Notes: a model not told the origin generated them from the sequence alone. DNA of 64,000 nucleotides from Hydractinia symbiolongicarpus (GCF_029227915.1 NC_079887.1:8990001-9054000), one strand, 5' to 3'. Positions 36,146 to 48,444 are shown, numbered from the stretch's first letter. Numbers and translations are program-made.

Positions 36146-36194
36146 TCATTGTCCTCCTGCCTAAGTGGATTTTTCCACGGGCTTTATCGACTAG

Positions 36195-36779
36195 TCTATA
36201 TAATAATACGCTAAGTGTGTCTGTCTGTGTGTCTGTGACAGGCAAAGTGGATGTGTTCATTTTCCTTTGATGTTGCCGAAAAATGCATGTCTAATATGCT
36301 AAATTTTCTGACTTTACGGCGCGACGTCAATAACACTACTTTAACGTCAATATCCTATATTAAATTAATGAAGCCATTACAGTGCACTTAATACTTTAAG
36401 GGCAAATAACTTGGAAACGAGGGGTGATGTCAATGATTTTTCACTGCGTGGGTAACTAGGGACCACCTAGGGCAAATTTGGGTTATTTTCCCAAACCTGG
36501 GTCCTCAAAGTCGTTTCGGAATAGACGGGTTGATGACGTCATTAAAAAACCTTTAAACCCTAATATCTCTGCAACCGTTCGTCAAAAGTACATAATCCTA
36601 TACATTTTCTTGCTCAGCGTTTCAAGATCTATACGATGAAGGCAACAGGCATACACATTTCTGAAAAAAAACATTTTGTGTTCTGACATGTCTCTGCTGA
36701 CGTCATCAAAATTTAAATGACGGTTGTTTTTCTCTGTTATCCTGCCTAAGTGGATTTTTCCACGGGCCTTATCGACTAG
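36195..36779 (+). mobile_element. Helitron, C type, 585 bp, last of the three-copy array
   Basis: TCTATATAATAATACGC to hairpin GTGGATTTTTCCAC and GGGCCTTATCGACTAG. It is followed by T, the first base of the interrupted B copy. Near-identical stretches occur at 45444-46180 and 46181-46746. Confidence 0.85.
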
Positions 36780-38175
36780 TTTTTAATAAAAATTTACCCC
36801 CGTGACCTTAATCGCCGATTCCGCCCGGGAGCCACAGAGAACAAATAGGATGGTTTTACTGACAGTTTAACTGACTTTGTTTTGACCACTCGCACATGTG
36901 TACCAATCAAAACGCCTGATTCATTGAAAAACCAATCAAGACTTTCGCGGCCTAGACATGCCAACGAAGAAACATGATGGCCATTTTAGTTTTTAAAAAG
37001 TAATGGTGGTCAGTGTTGTTTCTAAGTCTGTTTCACCTTTTTATCTTCTATAAGGTTTTTATATTTGTAATATTTGTTTTTTTTTATGTTCTAAAATGTG
37101 AAGATAAATATATTGTCATGTTTTTTAGCTAGGTGCAGATCTTAAACGCACCAGTTTTAGGATTTTTGGCTAGGAACGAATATTTTGAAAAAGTAAGGCT
37201 ACTAGCTAATAGCCTTACTTTTTACTAATTTTGTTTGATATAAGAGGTTTTTCTCCAACCCAACATTTATTCTTATGTTGAGGATATAGCCATTTAGCTA
37301 TCTCATATATTTACCTAAAAAGTGATTCAAAAATTCAGTTTGGCTATCAATATTGCAGTATTCTCAGCAATAAATCTTAGGCTAAATGCAGTTTAGCTAG
37401 GTAGCTATACATCTTTAAGTATTTTCTTAATTTTTTTTTTTGCAAATAAAATGGCTGAACAATTGCTTTAGCTGGAGGGGTAACCACAGGCTGTTTCTTG
37501 TGTTGTCATTTAAACCGAAGTTGTGATAAAGTTTTTTTGGAGAAGGGTACTGTTTAAGTCTGTTTAACTGTACTAAGCGATCAGCTCAGTGTTAACAATA
37601 GCCTGTTTTTTGAAGAGGCTGTTACGCCCACTGTGACAATTAATTTTTAAACTTTCTTAGGAATCACGCCTGTTCGAATGTCCAACAATGTTTACCTGGG
37701 CTAACCGATTAGCGCTGTGCAAGAAGCGAAGGACTGTTTCTTGTGTTTTCATTTAAATAGAGTCTGCAAGAAAGTTTTTTTTCAAAAGGGTATTATCCCT
37801 ATACACCTGTGTAACATTTAACTGTACTAAGCGCTCAATCCGGTGTCACAATTAATTTTTTAACTTTTACAAAAACTTATTCCGCAAAAAAATAATAATA
37901 TTGACCAATAGCTTTTCCTATGACAGAGTCACAACGGTTGTAACCTGTGTTTTTATTTCAGCCTTTGTTGCAGGAAAATTATTTTTTGAAAAATATGTTA
38001 CAGTCGCAACACTATAATGGTGTGTGCGCATCACTTGATTTACGACATACTGCATACCTGTACTAAAGCGCTCCACCTGACTGTGTCGCACAGTTTGCAG
38101 TTCTTTTTAAGCGCTCATTAGGGCGTTCAACAACAGTTACTTGTGGCTCATCCCGACGCCGGGTTTCCTGGCTAC

Positions 38176-40697
38176 TTTTATTATATAGTTGTTTGCTATC
38201 ATTTCTGAGCCTGAAAACCATCAGAATTTTTATTTCAAGGGCTGATTTTAAAGCAATTTGCAAGTAGTAAATTCACGCTAGTCCTTCCAGCTGTGTTCAG
38301 ATCTTGTAAAAACTGACATTCAAATATATTTCTGAAGCTCACAGACGACTTGCAACTCAATACCCTGTTTAAGTATTTCTTTCCCATACTGTATTTGCTT
38401 ATACATTGCCCAGCTGCATTTAATATGCAGCGATGATATTGAAACAAATCCTGGTCCTATGCATGTGAAACTTGTCCTGAGGTAATTTTTATCATGGGGA
38501 CTGAAAATTTGATAGCACCGCTGGTATTCAATGTATGTGCGGCAGGCGCGGATCCAGGGTTAGTCTGATAAGTCGCAAAAATGTTAGCAAAGCGAATAAT
38601 GTAGACGATCCAGGTGTTGCAGACAGAGTGCGTTAAAAAATCGGATTGTAATTTATTTACGGCAAAAAGCCATGGTTCACAGCCCTCTCCATTTCGCCTA
38701 TGGGGATGTTGACGTCAAAGTTGTGACGTTGCTACCATATAGACTGAGAGGGTTGCAAATTATAGCTTATGGATTTTGACTGATCCATTTTGACTAATCA
38801 GTCACTTAGTCAGTCAAAAATCAAATAGCTATGGCCCGCAATCCTCATCATCTCACCTAAGGGGCATGTGACGTCAAAATCGTGACGTAATTTTCACACT
38901 CTATGTGTACAATATGTGGCCCGCAGCCGCTGTAGGAAATTTAGGTTCCGTACTGCATGGTTACTTATAACCTGTTAGGCTATAGTTTGAACTGCCATCC
39001 GTCAGGATTAGTCAAAAACTCACGCTTTTGGCTTGGATTCTTTACGTACTATTGTGGCTACTGCAGACATGTTGGCGCGGGTGCTTACTGATTTAAAGTG
39101 TGATAATGTTGAATCTGTTCATAAAATTCAAAAAGAACTTTTAATCTCGGACATTTTTGTTGTCTGGGGATATTTATCCCTTGGTTGGTAAAAGTCTTCA
39201 TCGGAATTCAGGTGCATATGTATACATTCCATCTGAGGCGAGGTGTGAAGATAAAGGAATTATTGTTTTAAGGTGAGAAGTATGTTTTTTACTCTCCAAC
39301 ACACCTTGTATTTATTTAAAGGTTTTCAGTATATTTGCTACGAAAAGCTGGTTGAGGAAGAGCTTTTTACAATAAACTATTAAAAACAAATACAAAAAGA
39401 TTTAATTAGCTATAGCTAGCTAGCTAGCTGGCTAATTGTTTTTGTAATATGAGCTTTGAACAGAATTTTCAGCATTGTGGAGGAGTTCTTTCTCAATTAA
39501 TATTTGTGTTGTTATTAGAAGCAAGAACTTGACATCTGGATAAGTAAGGTTGGTGATGAAAATAAACAACTCTTTGAATGGCTATTAGAAAACAAAGTTT
39601 GTTGAGTGAAAGGTCATGGTAAAAAATATTATTCTTAGATCCAATCCATCAGGAGACTGTCTGTACAGCTCAGCATTGTTGGTATTGGTATAGGTGATCA
39701 TTCTCTTGTTGATGTTTTGAAAATCTTGACATTCATAGAAATTTTCTTGCATCCTTCCTTTTATTCCAATCTGATGTAGACTTCAAGCCAAATCATTACG
39801 TTCCCCTTGTTCCAGGTTGCAACTTTTTTAACTGAAAGTTGCATTTTCCTATTTCAGCATGCAAAAAGCAGTAAAAAGCCCTTCTTAATTCTTCTTTTAA
39901 AGTTCAAACGAAACTTGAGTTTAGCCCTATGAATAAGTTGAGGTTGAGGTGTGTTTGTATCATATCACATGTATGTATATTTCATCTTCATTATCCTGAT
40001 CTTTCCATACCCTTATTGTTTTTGTTATTATTGTGTTTTAATTTGCTGTCCATGGCTGGTGTGATCATTTGATTCACCTAGTCATGCTGATGAAGCCTGA
40101 TATTGGCAGAAACAGCAAGAGTTTATAAATAATGAAATATATTCACAATTGTCTCACTTTATTGTAGTTAATCCCTGTTTATTTTAGTGGTCTTATCTAT
40201 CTAAAATAAGACGTGTAAGACGGAGATTTGATTCTTATAAAAGATGTCCTTAGGAGATTTTGTTATAGCTTAGCGTTTCTTTTGGTCAATTTTATTAATA
40301 AATAGATAAATCGGAAGCCAATTTTCGGCGATTTTTGTACCCGCAAAGCTTAATTAGCGAAAGATTCTGACCCCACCTGGGGGGGCTTACAGACCCCAAC
40401 TTGCAAAATTTAGCAATATTTGGACTAAGTCTGAAAAACGTCTGAATCGGCCCCTGGTGCAATGCATTGCTGTCTTTGTGTTGGTCGACAATAAAAAGAG
40501 TTTTCAAGAAAAATGTTTATATTAAACCATCGCAATTGTGTTAACCATTTCATACTCCTCATTTCCCTAAATAATAAGTTTTATGGTGCTAAAGTTCTGT
40601 GCTCAAATATTCTGAGAGAACTTTACGGCAAAAAAGGAAGTGGAACTATCATTTTCCCGAAATACTTTTTGTGAACATTTGGATATTTAAAAAAACC
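38176..40697. other. gene-poor stretch, possible decayed transposon
   Basis: About 2.5 kb with many short broken frames. None carries a domain I recognise. Some pieces look like degraded coding DNA (for example around 39070-39200 and 39500-39800), so an old transposon is possible. A run of GCTAGCTA repeats lies near 39412-39430. Confidence 0.35.
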
Positions 40698-43279
40698 ATG
40701 AACAGAGGAGAAGTCAGTGCTGCTAGTAGTGGTAAGAGTGTAACAAAAAAAAAAGAAAAGTTTCCGTGGTTTTAAGTGTGCAGCCTTTGGATGTGGTAGC
40801 ACTTTTATTATAGCAACAAAGAAAAAAACTCCGTTTCATTTTTTAAAATTTTCCTTAAATAATCCCGGGAAAAAGGTGTGGTGTAATTTGATTAAGCGAC
40901 ATGATGGTAGAAATGGATGTTCTGTAAACAAAAATACACGTCTTCGCCATTTACGCTTCAGAGAAGATGGAATATTTTTCTGTTGATGTTGGAACCCAGA
41001 CTGATTTTTCCTTTGTCCATGATCCTTTTTATGCTGTAGAAGATAACGAGTTTGATACGCTTAATGATCATTCATACTCATGTGTCCATTAAACACAAAA
41101 TATTTTAGTCAATATTTATATTCTTCAGGAGGATGTGTAAATGAAAATTAAGCAACTTTCTAATAAAATCTGTTTGTTACAGAACAGTGTTGTCAAAATT
41201 AACAATGAGTTGTTATATAAATGTAATCTAAAACATTGATTTTAACTTTCACGATGGTTCTATTGTACTCCTGCATGCTATGTAAAAGTTCGATGCTGTT
41301 ATGCAATATTTATTGTCTTGAATTAAACCCTTTCTGAAAAAATTGAAGCGGTTTAAGTCGTTTGTATTTAACTTGTAACAAGGAAGCATAAAGGTGAATA
41401 ATCGTAAAAGGGGGCGTTATTCTAAGGTCTTGACTCCATGGCACGTTTGCACACTTACCCTTGATTATGCCATAAGTATTACAATTATCCTCTGTGGACG
41501 TTACTGGGGCCTCAGATGGGGTTAAACTGTTTACTATGCGACAGTATATAGCATAGGTGCAAAGAATCAGGGCTGCTTTTGTACCTGATGTTTTTACTTT
41601 ATATAAACGAAAAGTACAATTTTTTAAATCGGTTACACGTAAAGTTTTCAAGACAGTTTACAATTATTTTTTCTGAAAGGAATGACTGAAACTGCTGAAA
41701 TGTTTCCAACTGACTAACAGTAAGCTAGGTTAAAAGCATATACTTTTGAATTGGCTCATAACTAATCTCGTTTTCATGTTATTCGGCATTTTGGTGTGTA
41801 TATTCCGTGGGACGAAATAGGGTATGGAAATAGGTCTCTTAAATCTTACATACCAACTAATCTGTACACTACGTCACTTGGCTGTAACGTAGAGCAATCC
41901 TTCTAGCTGCAAAAGAGTTGTTAGTGATTTGGCTTTCTAGCAAAGACCCTTTTAGAAATATCCGGTTGTGTTGCAGAGCTTCGTCATTGAGCTAGTAAAA
42001 AACCTTCATGCATTCTTTTCTAAATCAAGTTTTAATATTTTATGTCTCTAGATTACTAAAGAATCGGCTACATACAAATTTTTAAATATGGTTCTAGTGT
42101 GGGCTATTAACAAGGGCTATTAAAACTTAATATAAAATACATTTTCAATAAGAACATTCCGCATGCGATCTGCCTGTGTGAAATATGCGAAAATGCGGTT
42201 TATTTTATGAAAGGGTACAGTCAGTGGTTTCCAAAAGATTCACAAATACCAACCTTTCCCCATGATATGGTTAAAAGATTTGCTTGCAACTCTGCTGAAG
42301 AAAGGCGCATGCCTTCAGAATGTCATGTGTGTGACATAACTGAACAAGTCGATGAAATATTATGCATTGAAGAGTTTGACACGAAGAACGTAGTATTTAA
42401 TGAATAGAAGAAAGTCAACGATAGAGTTCAAAAGTTTGCAGTTAATGCTAAAGAAATATCTTCTCGTTTTAATTTTCACATTAAAATTTGAAACGTCACA
42501 TCTATGATTCTAATTCAAGTTAATAATAGCGAAAACTACGCAAACACTTATCAAAACTAAATCCAAAGTGCTTATTTTGGGCAGCAGTGTTTTTCTGTCT
42601 TTACCGCTTGCTACTACCTAAATATAGAAGAAAATTCTGTTAATGAAAATATAACAGTCCCATCTGAAGCAAGTGACTTTTGGAGAATTGCAGCTCTGTC
42701 GTGTTAGTTGCGTGTACTGTCTTGTATTCGCGAAAAATACCCATGTTTACTGGATTCGTTGACCTTGCATATTTGGAGCGATGGGTGTGCAGGACAGTTT
42801 AGATCAATATTCGTTTTATGCCTCCTGTCGCAATTCGCCACTGAACACAATATTTTTTGGTACTACAACGACGTCATCGCGGCAAGGGCCCAATGGATGG
42901 CATATGTGGGACCATCAAGCACTGTGCTTTTCGCGATTTTAAATCTGAGAAGGGTAATATCAGAGATGCGAAACATTTTGCAAATTCAATCTTAAATGGA
43001 ATTACATGGCTGTGAATGCTTGTAGAAATAGTGCTAACAGAACCGAAGAATGTCGCCAATGCGCCAAAGATTTCAAGAACTGCAGAGATCCACATGATAG
43101 AGCGGTCGTTCAATGGAGATGGTGTTTGTAAATTACAGTTTTTATATACCACGACCGACGAATCACCTTTCCATGAACAATGGTACAAGAAGGATGGCGA
43201 CCCAGATGTGTGTGGTCATTTAAAATTACTATTGAATCCTAACCCGAGTGACACTTGCGCTCAAATGCCGCGGTGTTAA
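40698..43279 (+). pseudogene. decayed THAP-domain DNA transposon gene
   Basis: Starts MNRGEVSAASSGKSVTKKK, then loses frame at a run of ten A near 40745. The next frame holds a THAP-like finger (FKCAAFGCGS...W...). 40986-41092 holds DVGTQTDFSFVHDPF, a linker style seen in such proteins. After a gap, 42207-42407 encodes EERRMPSECHVCDITEQVDE. 42708-43279 carries LHIWSDGCAGQFRS and, after frameshifts, GKGPMDGICGTIKHCAFR, which resemble the catalytic DGxxxQFK and HGKGxxDGIGG blocks of a transposase found in many invertebrate genomes. Multiple frameshifts make it inactive. The superfamily is uncertain. Confidence 0.6.
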
Positions 43280-43681
43280 CAGCAAAAGTGAAGAATGGAT
43301 GGAATGACATCTTTGTCATCAGTGGTTTCAAGAAGATTGCTTTTATAAAAAAATATAATTTTTCTCTTGTCCTTGTTCCATGTACTTTAATATTGACATG
43401 ATTAAAATTTTAGTATTGATAGTATCAGGTAAATTCGTGACGGACGGACTCGAATAATATCACCCTAAATTAACATTTTTTATTACTAATTTCACTGTAA
43501 CAAATTGCACCGAATTTAGGACTAAAAGAAAATGGTTTTGTTACGACCGAAGAGCATATTTTACCTTTTCTTTATTGGATCGAAAATTTACTTTTTTTTG
43601 CTGAGTCCAAAAACATATATCTAATGCTATCGAGGTTTTTGGAGCGGTATACCGTCTCAAATACTACTGGATATTAAGTAG

Positions 43682-43817
43682 ATATACAATAGGTAAACAT
43701 AGGTTATTGAGATTTATTAACCCGAGGTGAGTTATATTCAACGACGCGCAGCGGAGTTGAATATAATATCACCGAGGGTTAATAAATCCAATAACCTATG
43801 TTTACCTATTGTATATA
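43682..43817. repeat. 136-bp near-perfect palindrome
   Basis: The outer arms carry ATACAATAGGTAAACATAGG and its complement. The inner arms carry TTATATTCAAC and GTTGAATATAA around GACGCGCAGCG. Only a few mismatches are visible, so the whole can fold into one long hairpin. Confidence 0.8.
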
Positions 43818-43820
43818 TGT

Positions 43821-44190
43821 TTTATTATATACCCAAAAGAGATTGTTTTAATTAATATTACTTATTTTGTTTTGTGTTTGTTTTGTTTTCGTTTCATTTT
43901 ATAGTGTAGATCGAAACATTTTTTTGTGAAATCGACATGTTTTCGAAATGTTGTTGAAATCGACACGGTACAAAGAGACAAAGAGTTCATTTCTTTTTTA
44001 AAACGGACCACTAAGAAACAACCAATCACAGTTAATTACGATAAAAATTAATGAGGCGGAAAGGATAAAATCAAAACATGCGTTTACGAATGTTTTGTCA
44101 AAACTATTGTTACGTCACAAGCATTGAATAATACGGGTGGAATACGATTATTTATTCAATGGCTGTTTTTGCTTACGGGTATATAATAAA
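43821..44190. mobile_element. MITE, 370 bp, TTTATTATATACCC termini
   Basis: Perfect 14-bp inverted ends (TTTATTATATACCC at 43821 and GGGTATATAATAAA at 44177) enclose non-coding DNA. It adjoins the palindrome on the left. Superfamily unknown. Confidence 0.6.
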
Positions 44191-44556
44191 TATATATATA
44201 TTTTCAATAACGAAGCTCTTAAATGTGATTCCCACATTTATATCATTGTAATTTATATCTTTCTTGAAATTTCCGAAAATCGTGACGGACGGACAGTATT
44301 ATTGTTTCCTTGATTTCTGTCACAACTATTTGAATTATGGTTTCATAAAAGATAGAGATGGATAACAGATACAAGTGGGTATAAAATGAGCTAAAATCGC
44401 TGAGATGTCGATAAGAATAACTTAAAAGTGACTTTTTTGTCCGTCCGTCCGTCTGTCACGTTTCGTCCGTTACACACACTTAACTAATAAGACGACAAAC
44501 TACAAGAAGAATTTCCTTGAAATGGTGCAAAAAAATTGTGAAAAAGGCAGCTACAA

Positions 44557-44577
44557 TCTCTATAATAATACGTCAGT

Positions 44578-44614
<37 letters not shown>

Positions 44615-44735
44615 GTCATCAAAAACTTTTAAACCCTAATATCTCTGCATCCATTTGTCAAAAGTACATGATATCCTATACATTTTTTTGATTAGCTTTT
44701 CAAGATCTAAGATTATTCCACGGACTTTATCGACT
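44557..44735 (+). mobile_element. Helitron, C type, internally shortened (179 bp)
   Basis: Host A, then TCTCTATAATAATACGTC and a run of GTCT repeats. The 3' side reads TTCCACGGACTTTATCGACT and the next copy's TC follows, so the final AG of CTAG is lost. First of a six-member head-to-tail array. Confidence 0.75.
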
Positions 44736-45443
44736 TCTATATAATAATACGCCAGTTCTGTCTGTGACTTTTGCAAAGTGGATAAAATTTCTTTGATAAA
44801 GTCTATAAAACATCGCCTATATAATTGTTCTGTAAATTAGCAAACTTTGACGTTAGAGCAATATTGACGTCAACGGAAATTATTAAGATTAGTGAAGCCA
44901 TTGTATTGCATTTTTAAATTTAAGGCTAAATAACTTGGAAACGGGTGGAAATAACTGACGTCATCTCCTGCGTGGGTAACTAGGGACCACCTGGGACCAA
45001 TTTGGGTAAGTTTTTCAAACCCGGGTCACCGAATCCGTTTCGGAATGGACGGGTTAATGACGTAATTTAAATTCTAATATCTCTGCATCCGTTTGACACA
45101 AGTACATGATCCTATACATTTTGTTGCTCAGCGTTTTAAGATTTATACGATGAAGGCAGCAGGTATACAAATTTTTTAAAAAAAATTTTAAGGTTTTGAC
45201 GGGCCATTGCTGACGTCAGCAAAACTTTTAAACCTTTATATATTCCTAACCGTTCGTCAACAGCACATGATGATATATATTTTTCTCATCAGCGTTTCAA
45301 TCTCTGTACATTACAGGAAACAAACTAAATTTCGGCAATTTTTTTTGTATATGCACTGCTGACGTCAGCAAAAATCTAAAACAACCTATTTTTTCCATCA
45401 TCCTTCTGAATAAGTAGACTTCTCCACGGGCCTTATCGACTAG
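44736..45443 (+). mobile_element. Helitron, C type (708 bp), array member 2
   Basis: TCTATATAATAATACGCC to CCACGGGCCTTATCGACTAG. It contains several TGACGTCA-type palindromes, including GCTGACGTCAGC near 45205 and 45357. Confidence 0.85.
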
Positions 45444-46180
45444 TCTCTTATAATAATACAGAGACTGTGTCTGTTTGTAACAGGCAAAGTGGATGACTTC
45501 ATTTTCCTTTGATGTTGTCGAAAAAGTTATGTCTAATGTGTTAAATTTTTTGACGTTAAGGCGCGACGAAAATAACACTACTTTAACGCCAATATCCTAT
45601 ACTAAATTAATGAAGCCATTACAGTGCACCTAAAATTTTGAGGCCAAATAACTTTGAAACGAGTTGGTGACGTCAATGCTTTTTCACCGCGTGGGTAACT
45701 AGGGACCACCTGGGACCAATTTTGGTAAGTTTCCAAACCTGGGTCCCTAAATCCGTTTCGGAATGAACGGGTTTATGACGTCATCAAAAAACCTTTAAAC
45801 CACAATATTTCCGTAGTAAAAGTTGGTCAAAAGTACATGATCCTATACACTTTCTTGATCAGCGTTTCAAGAGCTATAACATGAAGGCAACGGGTATACA
45901 AATTTCGAAAAAATAATTTTCTGTTTTTTTATTAGGCACTTTGCTGACGTCAGCAAATTTTTTAAACCCGTAAATCTCATTAACCATTCATCAAAAGCAC
46001 GTGATTATACACATTTTCTTGATCAGCGCTTTAAGAGGTCTACACAATAAAGGCAACGTAAAAACAAGGTTCTAATTTATTTTGTGTGGATGGGTTGCTG
46101 ACGTCATCAAAATTCAAATAACGCTTCTTTTTCATTTTTATCCTGCCTCAGTTGATATTTCCACGGGCTTTATCGACTAG
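45444..46180 (+). mobile_element. Helitron, C type (737 bp), array member 3
   Basis: TCTCTTATAATAATACAG to CCACGGGCTTTATCGACTAG. Closest in sequence to the copy at 33925. Confidence 0.85.
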
Positions 46181-46746
46181 TCTATATAATAATACGCCAG
46201 TTCTGTCTGTGACTTTTGCAAAGTGGATAAAATTTCTTTGATAAAGTCTATAAAACATCGCCTATAAATTTGTTTTGTAAATTAGCAAACTTTGACGTTA
46301 GAGCAATATTGACGTCAAAGGAAAGAATATAAAGATTAGTGAAGCCATTGCATTGCACTTTTAAATTTAAGGCTAAATAACTTGGAAACGGGTGGAAATA
46401 ACTGACGTCATCTCCTGCGTGGGTAACTAGGGACTACCTGGGACCAATTTGGGTAAGCTTTCCAAACCTAGGTCACCAAATCCGTTTCGGAATGGTCGGG
46501 TTATCGACGTCATAAAAAAACCTTTAAACCCTAATATCTCTGCATCCGTTTGTCACAAGTACACGATCCTATTACCCTCTTGATCAACGTTTCAAGATCT
46601 ATGCGATGAAGGCAGGCATACACATTTCTGAAAAAAAAAATTTTGTGTTCTGTCATGTCTCTGCTGACGTCATCAAAATTTAAATGGCGGTTGTTTTTCT
46701 CTGTTATCCTGCCTAAGTGGATTTTTCCACGAGCCTTATCGACTAG
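46181..46746 (+). mobile_element. Helitron, C type (566 bp), array member 4
   Basis: TCTATATAATAATACGCC to hairpin GTGGATTTTTCCAC and GAGCCTTATCGACTAG. Its 5' half resembles member 2 and its 3' half resembles 36195-36779, so it may be a recombinant. Confidence 0.85.
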
Positions 46747-47794
46747 TCTCTTTAATAATAGCCGTATTCTGTCTCTTCAAAATGGTTGCGCGCAGCTTTT
46801 TCGGAGAAATAGCGCGGGCCCCGATTTTTACGGACCTCCTTTTTTCGGTTGGACGCAGCTTAATTTCGGAATAATTTCGGAATCACGTCAGAAGCGGATA
46901 AACAACATGCTACGGAGACCATTTCAGTTTGAAAGTGAGGGTGCCAAGTTTGGAAATCTGTTTGACCTTTTTATCTGCCCTAAGCTTTTTAATTTTATAG
47001 TATTTGTTTTCACATGTTAAGGCACATATATTTTTACGTTTTTAAACGTACAAATCTTAAATCATCGATTTTAAGAGTTTGGCAAGGAACGTAAATTTTG
47101 ATTTGGCTTGGCGAGCTAGCTAGCTAGCTAACTTATCTTTACTTATTCCTGTTCTTTTGACGTTTTTATTCAGTTTGGTATACTATTATTCATTCGTATT
47201 TTGTGTTGTGGCTATCTAATGAGCTCTTTAGCTACCTCTAACTAAAAAATAATAATTATGCTAGCTAAATACAGTCAGGTGGCTTGCTACAGCTACTGTT
47301 GTAAAGATTTATTCTGCAAAATATAATTTGCTGTGTAGCCAACTTTTAACTAACCCCTGTGTTAACGCCAGGCTGTTAACTGATTTCTTTTAAAACCAAA
47401 GTTGCGATAAATAATTTTGAAAAATGGTGTTACACCTATACTTCTGTGCGACACAGTGTATCTGTACAAAGCGCTCAGTCCAGTGTAAACAACGGGCTGT
47501 TTCGTGTGTTTTTAAAAAATTATATTGAATATATAATTGTTACTGCTGTGATGAGTTAACAACAGATTTTAATCTGTGTTTTTATTTCAGCTTAAAATGT
47601 TGAAAGTTATTTTTTGCAAAATTTATTACACCGGAAACACCATAAATTGTGTGCGCTTCACTTGATTTATTACATACTTGCCTGAATGTGTTGCACAGTT
47701 GACGGTTATTAATCAGTAATTCGGGTGTTCAACGTCAGTTAACACAGTTACTTGTGGCTTACCCCGGTGTTTCGACGCCGGCTTTCCCGGCTAG
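46747..47794 (+). mobile_element. Helitron, B type (1048 bp), array member 5
   Basis: TCTCTTTAATAATAGCCG to GACGCCGGCTTTCCCGGCTAG. A diverged, shorter relative of 28671-30188; the shared 3' region (ACTTGATTTAT, CTTGTGGCT) is recognisable. Confidence 0.8.
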
Positions 47795-48444
47795 TCTCTA
47801 TAATAATAGCCGTATTCTGTTCAAAATTATTGCGTGCAACATTTTTCGGAAAATTATCGCGGGGGCCGATTTTTACAGTCCCCCTCTTTTTCGGTTGCAC
47901 GCAGCATAATTTCGGAATCACGCCAGAATCTGATAAACAGCGGAAACATGCTCGCCATTTTAGTTTGGGGGTGATGTTGTCCCGTTAGTAAGTCTCCTTT
48001 TGACTTTTTTCTCTTCTAAATACTTTGTATCTATGGGAATATTTATTTTGAAGTTTTTACATGTTAAGATGAATATATTGTCACGTTTTCTAGCAATGTA
48101 TAAATCTTAAGCAAACCAATTTTCAGATTTCAAGGCAGCATTCTGCTAGGAAGCTATAGGTAGCCTTATTCATTTCCATTCTTTGATGTTTTTATTCAGT
48201 TTGGTATATAAATATTTTTTTATGTTTTGGTTGTGGCTAGGTCTTCATAGCTATCTCTGGCAAAAAGTGAAAGTAGCCAAATGCAGTTTTTAGCTAGGTA
48301 CAACAAAATTATTATGCTAAATGCAGTTAGGTAGCTAGCTACACCTTTTATTACTGTCATGAAAACTTATTCTGCAAAATTAAATGGCTGAGTGATATTT
48401 TAACTGGACAGTGTAACAACAAGCATTTTCCTGTATTTTATTTA
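47795..48444 (+). mobile_element. Helitron, B type, 3'-truncated, array member 6
   Basis: TCTCTATAATAATAGCCG onward. Homology to the other B copies ends at TATTTAA near 48444, where unrelated DNA starts with GGTATACC. The break at a TTAA suggests another insertion or deletion. Confidence 0.65.

Larger units (their letters stand above)
33925..36194 (+). mobile_element. Helitron, C type, carrying a LINE insertion
   Basis: TCTCTTATAATAATACGG to CGGGCTTTATCGACTAG, touching both neighbours. Without the LINE (about 34640-36145) it would be roughly 760 bp, the size of the copies at 44736 and 45444. It contains GACGTCA palindromes like them. Confidence 0.85.
31280..38175 (+). mobile_element. Helitron, B type, second copy, split by a 5.3-kb insertion
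   Basis: The two halves are 31280-31506 and 36780-38175. They are homologous to 28671-28903 and 28904-30188 and join exactly at GCGCCA/TTTTTAAT. The 5' end is TCTTTATAGAATAGTAGCC after a host A. The 3' end is GACGCCGGGTTTCCTGGCTAC, where the usual CTAG has become CTAC. The interior of the right half has an extra block (near 37600-37730) absent from the first copy. Confidence 0.85.
43436..44460. mobile_element. CGTGACGGACGGAC repeats, possible TIR element(s)
   Basis: CGTGACGGACGGAC occurs directly at 43436 and 44281, and inverted at about 44443-44460 (GTCCGTCTGTCACG). Either a 180-bp element (44281-44460) or a larger 1-kb one (43436-44460) is possible. No ORF. Confidence 0.4.

Noticed and set aside
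31507-38175. An LTR retrotransposon, suggested by the repeated blocks
   Set aside because: The repeats have TC/CTAG ends with hairpins and A^T insertion. There is no TG...CA terminus, primer binding site or gag-pol.
41310-41651. A 113-aa minus-strand frame
   Set aside because: It lies inside the decayed THAP transposon on the opposite strand and has no recognisable motif.
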